Positions 1 to 8,939 of a stretch of DNA of 64,000 nt are shown piece after piece. The notes under the pieces are model-generated. The model was not told the DNA's origin and made no database searches. It worked only from the letters and a program-made list of their open reading frames with translations. The stretch's first letter is position 1; each line of letters begins with the position of its first letter. This stretch comes from Paenibacillus sp. BK033 (GTDB taxonomy: Bacteria > Bacillota > Bacilli > Paenibacillales > Paenibacillaceae): the NCBI RefSeq assembly GCF_004345425.1, contig NZ_SLVP01000007.1, positions 186,001 to 250,000 on the forward strand, read 5' to 3'. A program made the position numbers and the translations under genes.

Positions 1-1
1 A

Positions 2-1216
2 CGGAAGAAAAACAACGAGCAAGCAGGCGTTGCCCGTCAAGGCACGGCACATCGCTGGGCGAACGGAGTTGTGCGACGCCGCTGGCTCGTGATCGTTGGC
101 GTGATCGTTATCCTCGGAGCCGCCTCCATTCCGGCAGCCAATATGAAATTAGGCATGCCATCCGGCGATACCGCGAATCTGGATACGGCGGCTAGACAAA
201 GCTTTGACGCGATCTCGGCCGGCTTTGGCAAGGGCTTCAACTCGCCGCTTCTGCTCGTCGCCGAGCCTGCAAGCTCCTCCGATAAGGTTACGCCTGAACG
301 GCTCGGCAAGCTTGTGCAGGAGATCCAGAAGCATGACGATGTTGCGGTTGTTACGCCTATGGGCATTAACAAGACCGGCGACATCGGGATTATCAGCGTT
401 ATTCCGAAATCGGGTCCTACGGACGACGAGACCAAAAAGCTCGTAAAAGAGCTTCGCGACAAAGACTCCAGCATCTCTCGATCCAACAAAGTGACGCTTG
501 GCGTTACCGGCTTCACGGCCATTAACATCGATATGTCCGCTAAGCTGGCCGAGGTGTTCCCGATTTATATCGGCATCATCCTGATTCTGTCGCTTATTAT
601 TCTACTGCTTGTATTCCGGTCGATTATCGTGCCGGTAAAAGCAACCATCGGCTTTCTGCTAAGTATTCTGGCTACCTTCGGAATTACGACGGCCGTATTC
701 CAATGGGGATGGCTGCACGACCTATTTGGCTTCGATACCGGCGGCCCGCTACTAAGCTTTATGCCGATTATGGTATCCGGCATCCTATACGGTCTTGCGA
801 TGGACTACCAAGTCTTCCTTGTCAGCTCCATGCGGGAAGCTTACGTTCACGGGCACAAAGGAACGACTAGCGTAGTGGAAGGTTATAAGCAAGCAAGCCG
901 TGTCGTTGTGGCCGCAGCCGTTATCATGGTATCCGTCTTCGCCGGGTTCATTCTGACCGAAGACATTATGCTGAAGCAAATCGGCTTTGCTCTTACCATC
1001 GGTATTCTTATTGACGCTTTCTTCGTCCGCATGGCGCTTGTTCCGGCCATTATGGCCGTGTTTGGCGACAAAGCATGGGGCATGCCGAAATGGCTCGACC
1101 GCATTCTTCCAAACCTTGATGTGGAAGGCGACAAGCTGATCGCCGAGCTTAACAAATCATCCAATCCAAACGGTCATAAAGAATTAAAGAAGGCTAAACC
1201 AAGCCGGGCGCATTAA
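2..1216 (+). CDS. MMPL family transporter, C-terminal part (cut by window edge)
   Basis: The frame is open from the first bases, so this is the last ~404 residues of a larger RND-type MMPL membrane protein. Visible parts are a soluble extracytoplasmic segment, then a cluster of hydrophobic helices from about residue 180 of the visible part. The run GLAMDYQVFLVSSMREAY is the typical second-half MMPL signature, as in YdfJ/MmpL proteins. Such proteins export lipids or hydrophobic compounds using the proton gradient; the substrate cannot be told from sequence. A GTG at 71 is an internal Val codon, not the start. A hairpin terminator follows 14 bases after the stop. Confidence 0.85.
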   Translation, partial: RKKNNEQAGVARQGTAHRWANGVVRRRWLVIVGVIVILGAASIPAANMKLGMPSGDTANLDTAARQSFDAISAGFGKGFNSPLLLVAEPASSSDKVTPERLGKLVQEIQKHDDVAVVTPMGINKTGDIGIISVIPKSGPTDDETKKLVKELRDKDSSISRSNKVTLGVTGFTAINIDMSAKLAEVFPIYIGIILILSLIILLLVFRSIIVPVKATIGFLLSILATFGITTAVFQWGWLHDLFGFDTGGPLLSFMPIMVSGILYGLAMDYQVFLVSSMREAYVHGHKGTTSVVEGYKQASRVVVAAAVIMVSVFAGFILTEDIMLKQIGFALTIGILIDAFFVRMALVPAIMAVFGDKAWGMPKWLDRILPNLDVEGDKLIAELNKSSNPNGHKELKKAKPSRAH

Positions 1217-1230
1217 AACATAGACGCAAG

Positions 1231-1260
1231 AAAGGACCACTGTCAGTGGTCCTTTCTTTT
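1231..1260 (+). terminator. Rho-independent terminator of the MMPL gene
   Basis: Perfect inverted repeat AAAGGACCAC / GTGGTCCTTT with a 5-base loop (TGTCA), followed by CTTTT. It lies between two convergent genes and may also serve the SGNH hydrolase on the other strand, though the T-run is weaker there. Confidence 0.8.
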
Positions 1261-1272
1261 ATTTCACCGTAA

Positions 1273-1926
1273 TCATCGATTGTAATCGTATTCAACCGCT
1301 TGCAGAAAGGCCCGGGCAAGCACGGCATGACCCGACATATTGGGATGAACCCGGTCCCAGGCGAGCGTTGCCGGATAAATATGATCAAGCACCTTGTTAA
1401 ACGCCGCCTGCGTATCCACGAATCGGGCATCGTACTTGGACGCCAGCTTTTGGACGACCCGGCCGTATTGATCCATTGTTCTGCGCATCGGGTCCGCATC
1501 ATTGGGCTCCAGATAGAACGGAGTCATTAACACAAGTCCCTCTAGCGTTGGTCTCGTACGTTTCACCAAAGCCTCCAGCTTCTCTTCGTATTCGTCGATG
1601 TAGACATGCTGCTCGGTCTGAGCAGGCAAATCGTATTGTCTCCATACGTCGTTCGTACCGATCATAATAGACAGCCAGTCGGGCCGAAGATCGATGACAT
1701 CCGTATCCCAGCGTTCCGTCAAATCCCGGACGTTATTGCCGCTTGTCCCCATGTTTACCACGCGAATCCCTAGCTCCGGATAAGCTGCGGTCAGCAACGA
1801 ATCTACCAGCGAAACATACCCTTTCCCGATTGCGCCAAACAGCCCTTCTCCCCTAGGCCTAGCCCGATCGCAATCCGTAATCGAATCTCCGATCATAACC
1901 AGCTTCGTATTTTCCCCCAACAACAT
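1273..1926 (-). CDS. SGNH/GDSL-family hydrolase (esterase/lipase)
   Basis: 217 residues, the usual length for single-domain SGNH hydrolases. All four blocks are visible: the nucleophile in MIGDSITD (Ser15), the oxyanion Gly in MGTSGNN (about Gly63), Asn92 in IGTND, and the Asp191/His194 pair in WDRVHPN. No signal peptide, so probably a cytoplasmic esterase acting on acyl or acetyl esters. The start ATG at 1926 has a G-rich site (AGAGGGGG) about 9 bases upstream. It is a single gene convergent with the MMPL gene; the substrate is unknown. Confidence 0.88.
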   Translation of the reverse strand: MLLGENTKLVMIGDSITDCDRARPRGEGLFGAIGKGYVSLVDSLLTAAYPELGIRVVNMGTSGNNVRDLTERWDTDVIDLRPDWLSIMIGTNDVWRQYDLPAQTEQHVYIDEYEEKLEALVKRTRPTLEGLVLMTPFYLEPNDADPMRRTMDQYGRVVQKLASKYDARFVDTQAAFNKVLDHIYPATLAWDRVHPNMSGHAVLARAFLQAVEYDYNR

Positions 1927-2034
1927 GGATATGGCCCCCTCTGCCGAACTTTCAGATTATTGAAGATATCGAATGTCTATTTTCATTATACATTCTATTG
2001 TGGTAACAAAAATAGGGAAAAGGGCTACTGAAAT

Positions 2035-2877
2035 TCATGCTTCATTCAGCGGGAAAGCTTCGCTCTTCGAGACATGAATCATCTCGGCCGGAAAGAACGA
2101 CCGAAAGTAGGTCTCGACCCTGGCATGAATATCGCTCCGGTACCAATCCGCCAGGTTATGATCATCAAACAGCTGAGGCATACCGAGGCGCTTGGACCTT
2201 TTCCCCATGGAGCCATCCCCGATCGTAAGCGTATCGATCCAGATCCGGTCCGCAATTCCTTCCAATACCTTCGGGAAATCCGGGGTAAAAGGCAGCACCG
2301 GAGAGATCGCAGCCTGCGTCGCAATCCCGGCGGCATGCAGCTCCCTAAGAGCCTTCAGCCGCAGCTTGATGCCCGGTGCGTAAGGGGCGAACAGCCGCTT
2401 CATATCCTCGCGGTCCGTCTCTACCGTCATCGACACAAGCACCTGGCATTTGTCCTTCAGCTGCACGATAAGATCCATGTCCTTCATGATTAGAGGGCTG
2501 CGCGTCTGAATCTGAATCAGATCGGGAGGGGCCTCCAGCATTTCCCGCAATATTCGCCTTGTTATCCCCGCTTCCCGCTCAACCGGCTGATATGGATCCG
2601 TTGCCGACGACATAAAGATATGAACCGGTTTGTTTTTCCGGCGCAGCTTGTTTACTTCATTCCGGTATATGTCCGCGGCATTTGTCTTAATGTCCACCCA
2701 TTCTCCCCACGGAATCTGCTTGAACTTCTGAATCGGCATTTCTCTCACGTAACAATATTTGCAGGCAAACGAGCAGCCGCTATATGGGTTAAGGGAATGG
2801 GTGAAGCCTGTATCCAAGTACCCTTTGGCTTCGCTTAGGATACTTTTGGATACGATATCTTTGATTTCGACAGCCAT
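2035..2877 (-). CDS. Radical SAM protein, SplB-like (COG1533)
   Basis: 280 residues from the ATG at 2877, preferred over an ATG 20 codons upstream because AAAGGGG lies about 7 bases before it. Cys35, Cys39 and Cys42 form the CxxxCxxC [4Fe-4S]/SAM motif (CSFACKYCY), inside the NPYSGCSFACKYCYVR block seen in the SplB-like radical SAM group. True spore photoproduct lyase is longer, so this is a relative of unknown reaction rather than SplB itself. Single gene, divergent from RNase J with 159 bases between starts. Confidence 0.82.
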   Translation of the reverse strand: MAVEIKDIVSKSILSEAKGYLDTGFTHSLNPYSGCSFACKYCYVREMPIQKFKQIPWGEWVDIKTNAADIYRNEVNKLRRKNKPVHIFMSSATDPYQPVEREAGITRRILREMLEAPPDLIQIQTRSPLIMKDMDLIVQLKDKCQVLVSMTVETDREDMKRLFAPYAPGIKLRLKALRELHAAGIATQAAISPVLPFTPDFPKVLEGIADRIWIDTLTIGDGSMGKRSKRLGMPQLFDDHNLADWYRSDIHARVETYFRSFFPAEMIHVSKSEAFPLNEA

Positions 2878-3036
2878 GGCAATCCCCTTTCCGCAATGAT
2901 GAATAGGAACAAACGTTCTATCGATTATCATAACCAAACTTTAATCTTTAATCAATCTCTTCCGGAATAATGGTCCCAAGGAACGGGTAAACCAACCAAA
3001 TAAGGAAAATAACAAACATGGAAAGGCGGATGATGC

Positions 3037-4716
3037 ATGGCGGGAAACGATAAATTGTCGGTTATCCCTCTTGGCGGGGTTAATGAGATCGGAAAAAACA
3101 TGTATGTCATCGAATGCGGCGACGATCTGATCGTTGTGGACTGCGGATCGAAGTTTCCGGATGAAAGCCTGCTTGGCATAGACGTGATTATTCCGGATAT
3201 TACGTATCTTATCGAAAATGAGGGCAAGGTCAGGGGCCTTGTCGTTACGCATGGCCATGAAGATCATATTGGCGGTATCCCCTATATTATCAAACAATTA
3301 AATATGCCTATTTACGCAACTAGACTGACGCTGGGATTAATCAAAGGAAAGCTGAAGGAGCATGGCCTGCTGGGCTCGACAACCCTCCATCAGATTGAAC
3401 CGCAGTCCGAGATTACTCTAGGCAAGGTTCCCGTCAGCTTTTTCAGCACCAACCACAGCATTCCGGATTGCCTCGGCATCGTATTTCATACTCCCCAAGG
3501 AACGGTTGTCCATACCGGGGATTTCAAATTCGACCTTACTCCGGTCAATAACCAATACGCCGATATTCACAAGATGGCGGAGATCGGGAAAAACGGCGTA
3601 TTGGCGCTGTTGTCCGAAAGCACCAATGCGGAACGTCCGGGCTTTACCCCTTCCGAGCGTCTGGTTGGGGCCAACATACAGGAAGCCTTCTACAATGCGG
3701 ACGGGATGATTTTTATAACGACGTTTGCATCCAATGTGCACCGGCTTCAGCAAATTATTGAGGCCTCGGTCAAAACGGACCGCAAAATTGCCCTCGCCGG
3801 CAGAAGCATGGTTAATGTCGTGGAGATCGCCTCCACTTTGGGGTATCTCAACATGCCTTCCAATATGCTGGTGGACATCGCCGAAGTCAATAAATACAAA
3901 CGGAATGAAATCACGGTCATGTGCACGGGCAGTCAAGGCGAGCCCATGGCGGCGTTGGGGCGGATTGCCAGCGGCAATCACCGGCAGCTTGCCGTGCATC
4001 CCGGCGATACCGTTATTTTTGCCTCCTCCCCTATTCCGGGAAACGAGCGGAATGTCGCCCGTATCGTGGACAACCTGTTCGAGAGAAAAGCCAAAGTCAT
4101 TTACGGCTCCGGTGCAAGCACCGGCATGCATGTATCCGGACATGCCAGCCAGGAAGAGCTGAAGCTGATGCTTACCCTCATGAAGCCGCAATATTTCATT
4201 CCCATACACGGCGAATACCGGATGCTGCATCTGCATCGCGAATTAGCCGAATCCGTAGGGGTTAAAGCAAGCAATATCTTTATCTTGAATAACGGCGATG
4301 TCGTGGATTTTGCCGGCTCGGAGGCTTTTCACGAAAGAAGCGTCACGAACGGAGACACCTATGTCGACGGTCTTGGGATCGGCGATGTAGGCAACGTGGT
4401 GCTGCGCGACCGCAAGGTGCTGTCCGCCGACGGCATTCTCATTATTGTCGTAACGATCGGAAAGAGCGACAACAAGATTGTGTCCGGACCGGATATCATT
4501 TCCCGCGGCTTTGTGTTCGTGAAGGAATCGGAAGGATTAATGGAAGAAGTGCACCGGATCACGCTAAATGAAATGGAGCAGCTTCTGGAGAAGGAGAACA
4601 AGCTCCATAAGCCTTGGAATCTGTACAAGCAAAGCCTTAAAGAGTCGGTCGGGAAATTCCTGTACGCCAAAACAAAACGCAGACCGATGATTCTTCCGAT
4701 CATTATTCTGGTTTAG
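3037..4716 (+). CDS. rnj: Ribonuclease J
   Basis: 559 residues, the normal length for bacterial RNase J (5'-3' exo- and endoribonuclease in mRNA decay and RNA maturation). The metallo-beta-lactamase motif HGHEDH is at residues 72-77, preceded by PLGGVNEIGKNMYVIE. The beta-CASP part has SGHAS and PIHGEYRM, and the C-terminus ends RRPMILPII as in other RNase J proteins. The site GGAAAGG precedes ATG 3037 at ~12 bases. Whether it corresponds to J1 or J2 cannot be decided here; the N-terminus reads slightly more like J2 of B. subtilis. It is followed by a 60-residue ORF 64 bases later. Confidence 0.95.
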   Translation: MAGNDKLSVIPLGGVNEIGKNMYVIECGDDLIVVDCGSKFPDESLLGIDVIIPDITYLIENEGKVRGLVVTHGHEDHIGGIPYIIKQLNMPIYATRLTLGLIKGKLKEHGLLGSTTLHQIEPQSEITLGKVPVSFFSTNHSIPDCLGIVFHTPQGTVVHTGDFKFDLTPVNNQYADIHKMAEIGKNGVLALLSESTNAERPGFTPSERLVGANIQEAFYNADGMIFITTFASNVHRLQQIIEASVKTDRKIALAGRSMVNVVEIASTLGYLNMPSNMLVDIAEVNKYKRNEITVMCTGSQGEPMAALGRIASGNHRQLAVHPGDTVIFASSPIPGNERNVARIVDNLFERKAKVIYGSGASTGMHVSGHASQEELKLMLTLMKPQYFIPIHGEYRMLHLHRELAESVGVKASNIFILNNGDVVDFAGSEAFHERSVTNGDTYVDGLGIGDVGNVVLRDRKVLSADGILIIVVTIGKSDNKIVSGPDIISRGFVFVKESEGLMEEVHRITLNEMEQLLEKENKLHKPWNLYKQSLKESVGKFLYAKTKRRPMILPIIILV

Positions 4717-4780
4717 CTGGATATACTATTCAGGCCGATAAAATACCGGTTGCAGACAAACAAGAAAGGTGGAGAAACCT

Positions 4781-4963
4781 ATGACATCAAGCCGCGGCCA
4801 TCAAGGCGCCCACGGAATCGGACAAGTAGAGAAGCAATTAAACCGTCAAGCGCAAGCTGCCGAACAAATCCAAGGCACCAGCCAAACCGACCAAGAGGTG
4901 CTGGCAGCCAGCCGGGAGCCGTCCTCCGTGCTGGAGGAAATCGTTGAAACACATAACGAATAA
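4781..4963 (+). CDS. Small hydrophilic protein of unknown function
   Basis: 60 residues from ATG 4781, which has GAAAGGTGGAG ending 6 bases upstream. A GTG at 4769 lies inside that site and is unlikely as a start. The product is rich in Gln, Ser and Glu with no membrane segment or Cys. I do not recognise a family. It sits between RNase J and a clear terminator, so it may be co-transcribed with rnj. The good ribosome site and terminator support a real gene. Confidence 0.6.
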   Translation: MTSSRGHQGAHGIGQVEKQLNRQAQAAEQIQGTSQTDQEVLAASREPSSVLEEIVETHNE

Positions 4964-4970
4964 TACACAA

Positions 4971-4998
4971 AAAATCCGCGGATTCCGCGGATTTTTTT
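4971..4998 (+). terminator. Rho-independent terminator
   Basis: Inverted repeat AATCCGCGG / CCGCGGATT with a 3-base loop and a following run of seven T. It closes the rnj-small ORF unit just ahead of the DUF2243 gene. Confidence 0.85.
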
Positions 4999-5025
4999 AA
5001 GCACAGGTCAAGGAGGAACTGCAGG

Positions 5026-5463
5026 ATGGTAAACAGCCGCAATACATGGTCAGGCTTTCTGTTCGGAATAGGCATGGTTGCCTTTGTCGACGAGACTCTC
5101 TTTCACCAGCTTTTGCATTGGCATCATTTCTATGATAAATCCACAACAAGCTTGGGGTTAATCTCGGATGGCTTATTTCATGCGTTCAGCTGGTTCGCGA
5201 CCATTGGCGGCTTGTTTATTCTAGCCGATCTTCGAAGGAGACAAGCCTTCTTCCCTGTCGGCTGGTGGGGAGGCGTATGGCTCGGCGCAGGAATATTCCA
5301 GCTGTATGACGGGACGATCCAGCATAAGCTTATGCGGCTGCATCAGATCCGTTATGTGGAACAGGTCTATATCTATGATGCGATATGGAATGTACTCGCC
5401 TGCCTTATGATTCTTTTCGGCTTCCGACTATGCAGAAAGGCTTCGCCAAATGTCCGCGATTAG
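5026..5463 (+). CDS. DUF2243 membrane protein
   Basis: 145 residues with about four hydrophobic segments. The pattern FGIGMVAFVDETLFHQLLHWHH near the N-terminus, the central WWGGVWLGAGIFQLYDG and the later QHKLMRLHQIR match the DUF2243 family as I know it. Its His/Asp/Glu-rich pattern near the membrane could bind metal or heme (inference). An AAGGAGG site precedes ATG 5026. Its last 14 bases overlap the start of the CtaG-like gene, so the two are translationally linked; DUF2243 genes are often found beside caa3_CtaG genes, suggesting a role in oxidase assembly or copper handling. Confidence 0.85.
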   Translation: MVNSRNTWSGFLFGIGMVAFVDETLFHQLLHWHHFYDKSTTSLGLISDGLFHAFSWFATIGGLFILADLRRRQAFFPVGWWGGVWLGAGIFQLYDGTIQHKLMRLHQIRYVEQVYIYDAIWNVLACLMILFGFRLCRKASPNVRD

Positions 5464-6241
5464 TCCCGTTTCCCATGACCTGCTAGTAGCCATTCCGCTG
5501 CTGCTCGCGTTGACCCTTTACATTCTTGCCGCATGGGCTTCGAATAACCGGCTCAAGCCTTGGCCCATCGTTCGCACCGTTTATTGGACCCTTGGCATTC
5601 TAACTGCCTCCGCAGCCGTTACGGGCCCTTTATTTCATAATGCCCATGATGATTTCGAGGCCCACATGGTTGTCCATTTGTTATTGGGCATGCTGGCTCC
5701 CTTCCTTATGGTAATGGCCGCGCCGTTGACCCTTGTCCTAAGAACTCTTCCCGTCCGTCCGGCAAGGCAAATCACAAAGCTCTTAAAGAGCCCGTTTTTC
5801 GGTATGTTAACGAATCCCGTTGCAGCCTCCGCGCTCCATGTGGGCGGACTCTGGCTTGTATACGCAACCCGTCTGTACCCGCTTATGCATCATGATGCTC
5901 TCGCAAGCTTGCTCGTACATGCGCATATTTTTTTAGCCGGTTATCTGTTTACGGCTTCGATGATTTCCGTAGAGCCGGTCCGTTATCAGGCATCTTATAT
6001 GTACCGTGCGGCCGTATTTATAATGGCCTCCGCATGTCATGGCATTCTATCCAAGCATATTTATGCTCATCCGCCTGACGGGGTTTCTTTGGCGCAATCG
6101 GAAACTGCCGGTTACATGATGTATTACGGCGGGGATGCCATCGAGATCATGCTTATCCTCGTTCTTTGCACGCAGTGGTTTCGGGCAGCCCGTCCCAAAA
6201 CGGGAAACCTGCGCTTCATGCCGTCTCCACGGGAAAAGTAA
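5450..6241 (+). CDS. CtaG-like cytochrome c oxidase assembly protein (caa3_CtaG family)
   Basis: 263 residues with about seven membrane segments. The HMVVHLLLGMLAPFLMVMAAPLTLVLR block is the family signature, with conserved His in later helices (HDALASLLVHAHIF; HGILSKHIYAHPP). CtaG proteins act in the membrane in assembly/metallation of heme-copper oxidases. This is a second copy: the caa3-operon CtaG is at 50106-51035. It overlaps the DUF2243 gene by 14 bases, and its 3' end overlaps the convergent histidine kinase gene by 26 bases. It may serve another oxidase or copper stress. Confidence 0.85.
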   Translation: MSAISPVSHDLLVAIPLLLALTLYILAAWASNNRLKPWPIVRTVYWTLGILTASAAVTGPLFHNAHDDFEAHMVVHLLLGMLAPFLMVMAAPLTLVLRTLPVRPARQITKLLKSPFFGMLTNPVAASALHVGGLWLVYATRLYPLMHHDALASLLVHAHIFLAGYLFTASMISVEPVRYQASYMYRAAVFIMASACHGILSKHIYAHPPDGVSLAQSETAGYMMYYGGDAIEIMLILVLCTQWFRAARPKTGNLRFMPSPREK

Positions 6242-7691
6242 CGGATACGACAGTTCCCGTTGAAGAACTCGTCTCTATCGCCAGCTTCCCGCCCATTTCT
6301 ATAATAATCTGCTTGGAAATAAACAGCCCTAAGCCATTGCCCGATTGTTTGGTCGTGAAAAACGGCGTAAACAGCTTGTCCATTACATCGGGCGGAATTC
6401 CCGGTCCTGAATCCTGAACAAACAGCGTTACGGTATTCGCTGCTTCCCGCAGACCAAGGATCAGCCTGCCTCCCGATTGCATCGCTTCGATGCTGTTCTT
6501 GCATAAATTCAGAATAACCTGCTTTAAGAGAGCGATATTGGCTCTAATCGACTTGCCTGCCACAACCCCGTAAGTGTCCATTTGGATATTGTTCATATTC
6601 GTATCCACCTGGATGAGGGGAAGAATATCGTTTACCAGCTTCAGCATATCGATGATTTCCATGCTGCTCTCTTTAGGCTTGCGGAGCCACAGCATTTCGC
6701 TGACCAGATCGTTAATGCGGGAGAGCTCCGTCTGAATTAATTCGACGTAACGCTGCTCTTTTTCAATCCCATGCCTCTTCAATGTTTCGCCTAAAAGCTG
6801 AACGAATCCCCTTATGCCCGTCAGCGGATTTCTAATCTCGTGCGCCACGCCAACAGCCAATTCGCCAAGCGCCGCATTCATCTCCGACAAGCGCAGCATC
6901 TTCTCGATGTTTTTCCGCTCGGAAATATCTACGGCCGTTGCTATGATTCCTATAACGCGCCCCTGCTTATAGTACGGACTTAAGGTCTTGTATAAGCTTC
7001 TGCCATGCAGCTCGGTTTCAAAGCTGATCGTTTCCCCCTGGAGAATCCGATCGTAATATTGCCCTTCCGTCTTGTAGAGAAAAGGGAATATTTCCCTGAC
7101 CGTTTTGCCGTAGCTGTTAGCCGTCGTATAACCAAGCTCCTCCGCGATTTTCCCTTCGGCCAGGACGTAATAAAGCTCGCCGTCTTCCCTCTTCTTCATT
7201 TGAATCACGAAACCGTTCACCGATCGAACCGTCTGCAGCAGCTCTTCTTTCATTTCGTCGTATTTATTTTTTTCGATGGCTTTTACGATCGAAATATCTC
7301 TGCCCGCGATCAAAATACACGGTTTGGCCAAGATGTTAATAAGCTCCAGATCCAAGACGCAGGTCACGATATTATTCTGCCGGTCACTGACCTCTATCTC
7401 CAGGTCCTGGATCAGTCCGCTGTCCGTCAGAGCGGACATGACGCTGTCTCGCTTCTCCGCATCCGGCCATATCCCCAAATCAAAAACATTCCGCTTTAGA
7501 AGCTCGTCGTCGCTATAGCCCAGCCTTTGAACAACGGAATCGTTGGCGTAAATAAATTCACCATCATGGAAGGTCGTGATGCAGACGAATTCCGATTTCA
7601 TGTTCAAAATCCGGTTTAACAAAAATTGTGTCAGCTCACTATTTTGATTCACGAACAGCTCGTGTTTAAAATGATCTCTTAATGAGAGCAT
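6216..7691 (-). CDS. Soluble PAS-domain sensor histidine kinase (sporulation-kinase-like)
   Basis: 491 residues without membrane segments. Two or more PAS-type sensor regions cover about residues 25-140 and 160-260 (VDISERKNIEKML at the end of the second). The HisKA helix carries His284 in VAHEIRNP; the N box is CKNSIEAM (~397-404), G1 is DSGPGIPP (~427-434) and G2 GNGLGL (~451-456). No response regulator gene is adjacent. This soluble PAS-PAS-kinase layout with no partner resembles KinA/KinE-type kinases that feed Spo0F, but that is inference. The last 26 bases overlap the CtaG-like gene tail to tail. Confidence 0.9.
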   Translation of the reverse strand: MLSLRDHFKHELFVNQNSELTQFLLNRILNMKSEFVCITTFHDGEFIYANDSVVQRLGYSDDELLKRNVFDLGIWPDAEKRDSVMSALTDSGLIQDLEIEVSDRQNNIVTCVLDLELINILAKPCILIAGRDISIVKAIEKNKYDEMKEELLQTVRSVNGFVIQMKKREDGELYYVLAEGKIAEELGYTTANSYGKTVREIFPFLYKTEGQYYDRILQGETISFETELHGRSLYKTLSPYYKQGRVIGIIATAVDISERKNIEKMLRLSEMNAALGELAVGVAHEIRNPLTGIRGFVQLLGETLKRHGIEKEQRYVELIQTELSRINDLVSEMLWLRKPKESSMEIIDMLKLVNDILPLIQVDTNMNNIQMDTYGVVAGKSIRANIALLKQVILNLCKNSIEAMQSGGRLILGLREAANTVTLFVQDSGPGIPPDVMDKLFTPFFTTKQSGNGLGLFISKQIIIEMGGKLAIETSSSTGTVVSVTFPVETA

Positions 7692-7861
7692 GCTATCCCC
7701 CTACGTTCCTGTCTTTTTTCTAGTAGTGATTATACACCCCCTAAGTAAAATCAGAACAGCGGGAAACAAATTTACTTCAGATTTCACAAATTCTCTAGTC
7801 GAGAATAACAAAAAAGGACAGCAGCAATGCCGCCCCCCTTGTTGAAAACTATGTTTAGTCC

Positions 7862-8719
7862 TTACAGCGATTGCCAGATCTTCTTCAATTGATGGAGGCC
7901 CTGCTGCACGCCGAAGCGGCAAGGCTCCAAGCCTTCGAACTCAACGGAAATATAGCCGTCGTAGCCGGATTGCTTCACAATGCCCAGCACCCGGCGCATA
8001 TCGATATCGCCTTGGCCTACGATAGCCCCACGCAAGTAATTGCCGCGGGTGGAACGGAACCAGCCGTCTCCAAGATCGCTTTCGGGATGACGCACATAGA
8101 AATCTTTAACATGCACCATAGCCGCATACTCGATATTATTGGAGACGCCAACAACCGGATTCTCGTCTACGCAGACGAAGTTTCCGACGTCCAGCGTTGT
8201 TTTGAAATTGTCCCGGTCCGTTGCGTGAAGGAGCGCCTGGACACGATCGCTGGCTTGAAGGAAATAGCCGTGGTTTTCAACGGTTGTTGTTATTCCCTTC
8301 GTGGCCGCATAATCGGCGATTCGGCGGCAGGCCTCCGCCAGCCTAGGAAGCTCGTTATTGAAGTTGCGAATCGACGTATCCGGCGACGATGCCACGTCAT
8401 GGCGCATCAGCCTCACGCCTAGCTTGGCTGCAATATCCACTTCCCGCATAACACGCTCAATCTCTTGCTCGTATTCCGCTTCGCTTTTACCGGCAAAGTT
8501 GGCGCCTATCAAATAATTCGAGATATCAATGCCTACCTCATCGGCTTTACGTCGGATCCCTTCGATTAACGCCGGATTCTCCGTCAAATGGAAGCCAAGC
8601 GGTACAATTTCAACATGCTCGCCGCCAATTTCCGCAATGGCGGCAATCACGTCAAGAACGTCCATTTCCCCCGATTGAAGCGCTTGATAGTAGCTGTAGG
8701 TGCTTATCCCAAATTTCAT
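7862..8719 (-). CDS. Sugar phosphate isomerase/epimerase (xylose-isomerase-like TIM barrel)
   Basis: 285 residues, typical for the AP_endonuc_2/IolE-like family. The N-terminus MKFGISTYSYY, central ENHGYF, TLDVGNFV and VHVKDFY, and C-terminal ISVEFEG carry the Glu, Asp, His and Glu residues that bind the divalent metal in this fold. It would isomerise or epimerise a sugar or keto-sugar in the cytoplasm. ATG 8719 has GGGAGGGAG about 9 bases upstream. It lies downstream of the binding protein-kinase-regulator set on the same strand. A weak hairpin (AAGGAC/GTCCTT, 7814-7863) follows the gene. Confidence 0.85.
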   Translation of the reverse strand: MKFGISTYSYYQALQSGEMDVLDVIAAIAEIGGEHVEIVPLGFHLTENPALIEGIRRKADEVGIDISNYLIGANFAGKSEAEYEQEIERVMREVDIAAKLGVRLMRHDVASSPDTSIRNFNNELPRLAEACRRIADYAATKGITTTVENHGYFLQASDRVQALLHATDRDNFKTTLDVGNFVCVDENPVVGVSNNIEYAAMVHVKDFYVRHPESDLGDGWFRSTRGNYLRGAIVGQGDIDMRRVLGIVKQSGYDGYISVEFEGLEPCRFGVQQGLHQLKKIWQSL

Positions 8720-8939
8720 CGCCCGATCTCCCTCCCAGTATGGCTGACTCCTTAATGGAAATATCTATTAAATAATAGCATGATTGGCGCTAGGAAACGA
8801 TCCTATCCTTTAGTCGGCATTCTCCGGTATGTAGATCCCGCAGCCGCTTCCAAGTTTCCCGCCGTTCCCGTGACCTGACGGAAGAACGAATGCCGGTCCG
8901 TCCGAAAATGCTGTTTCAGCTTATTCGCTGCTCCTCCAC

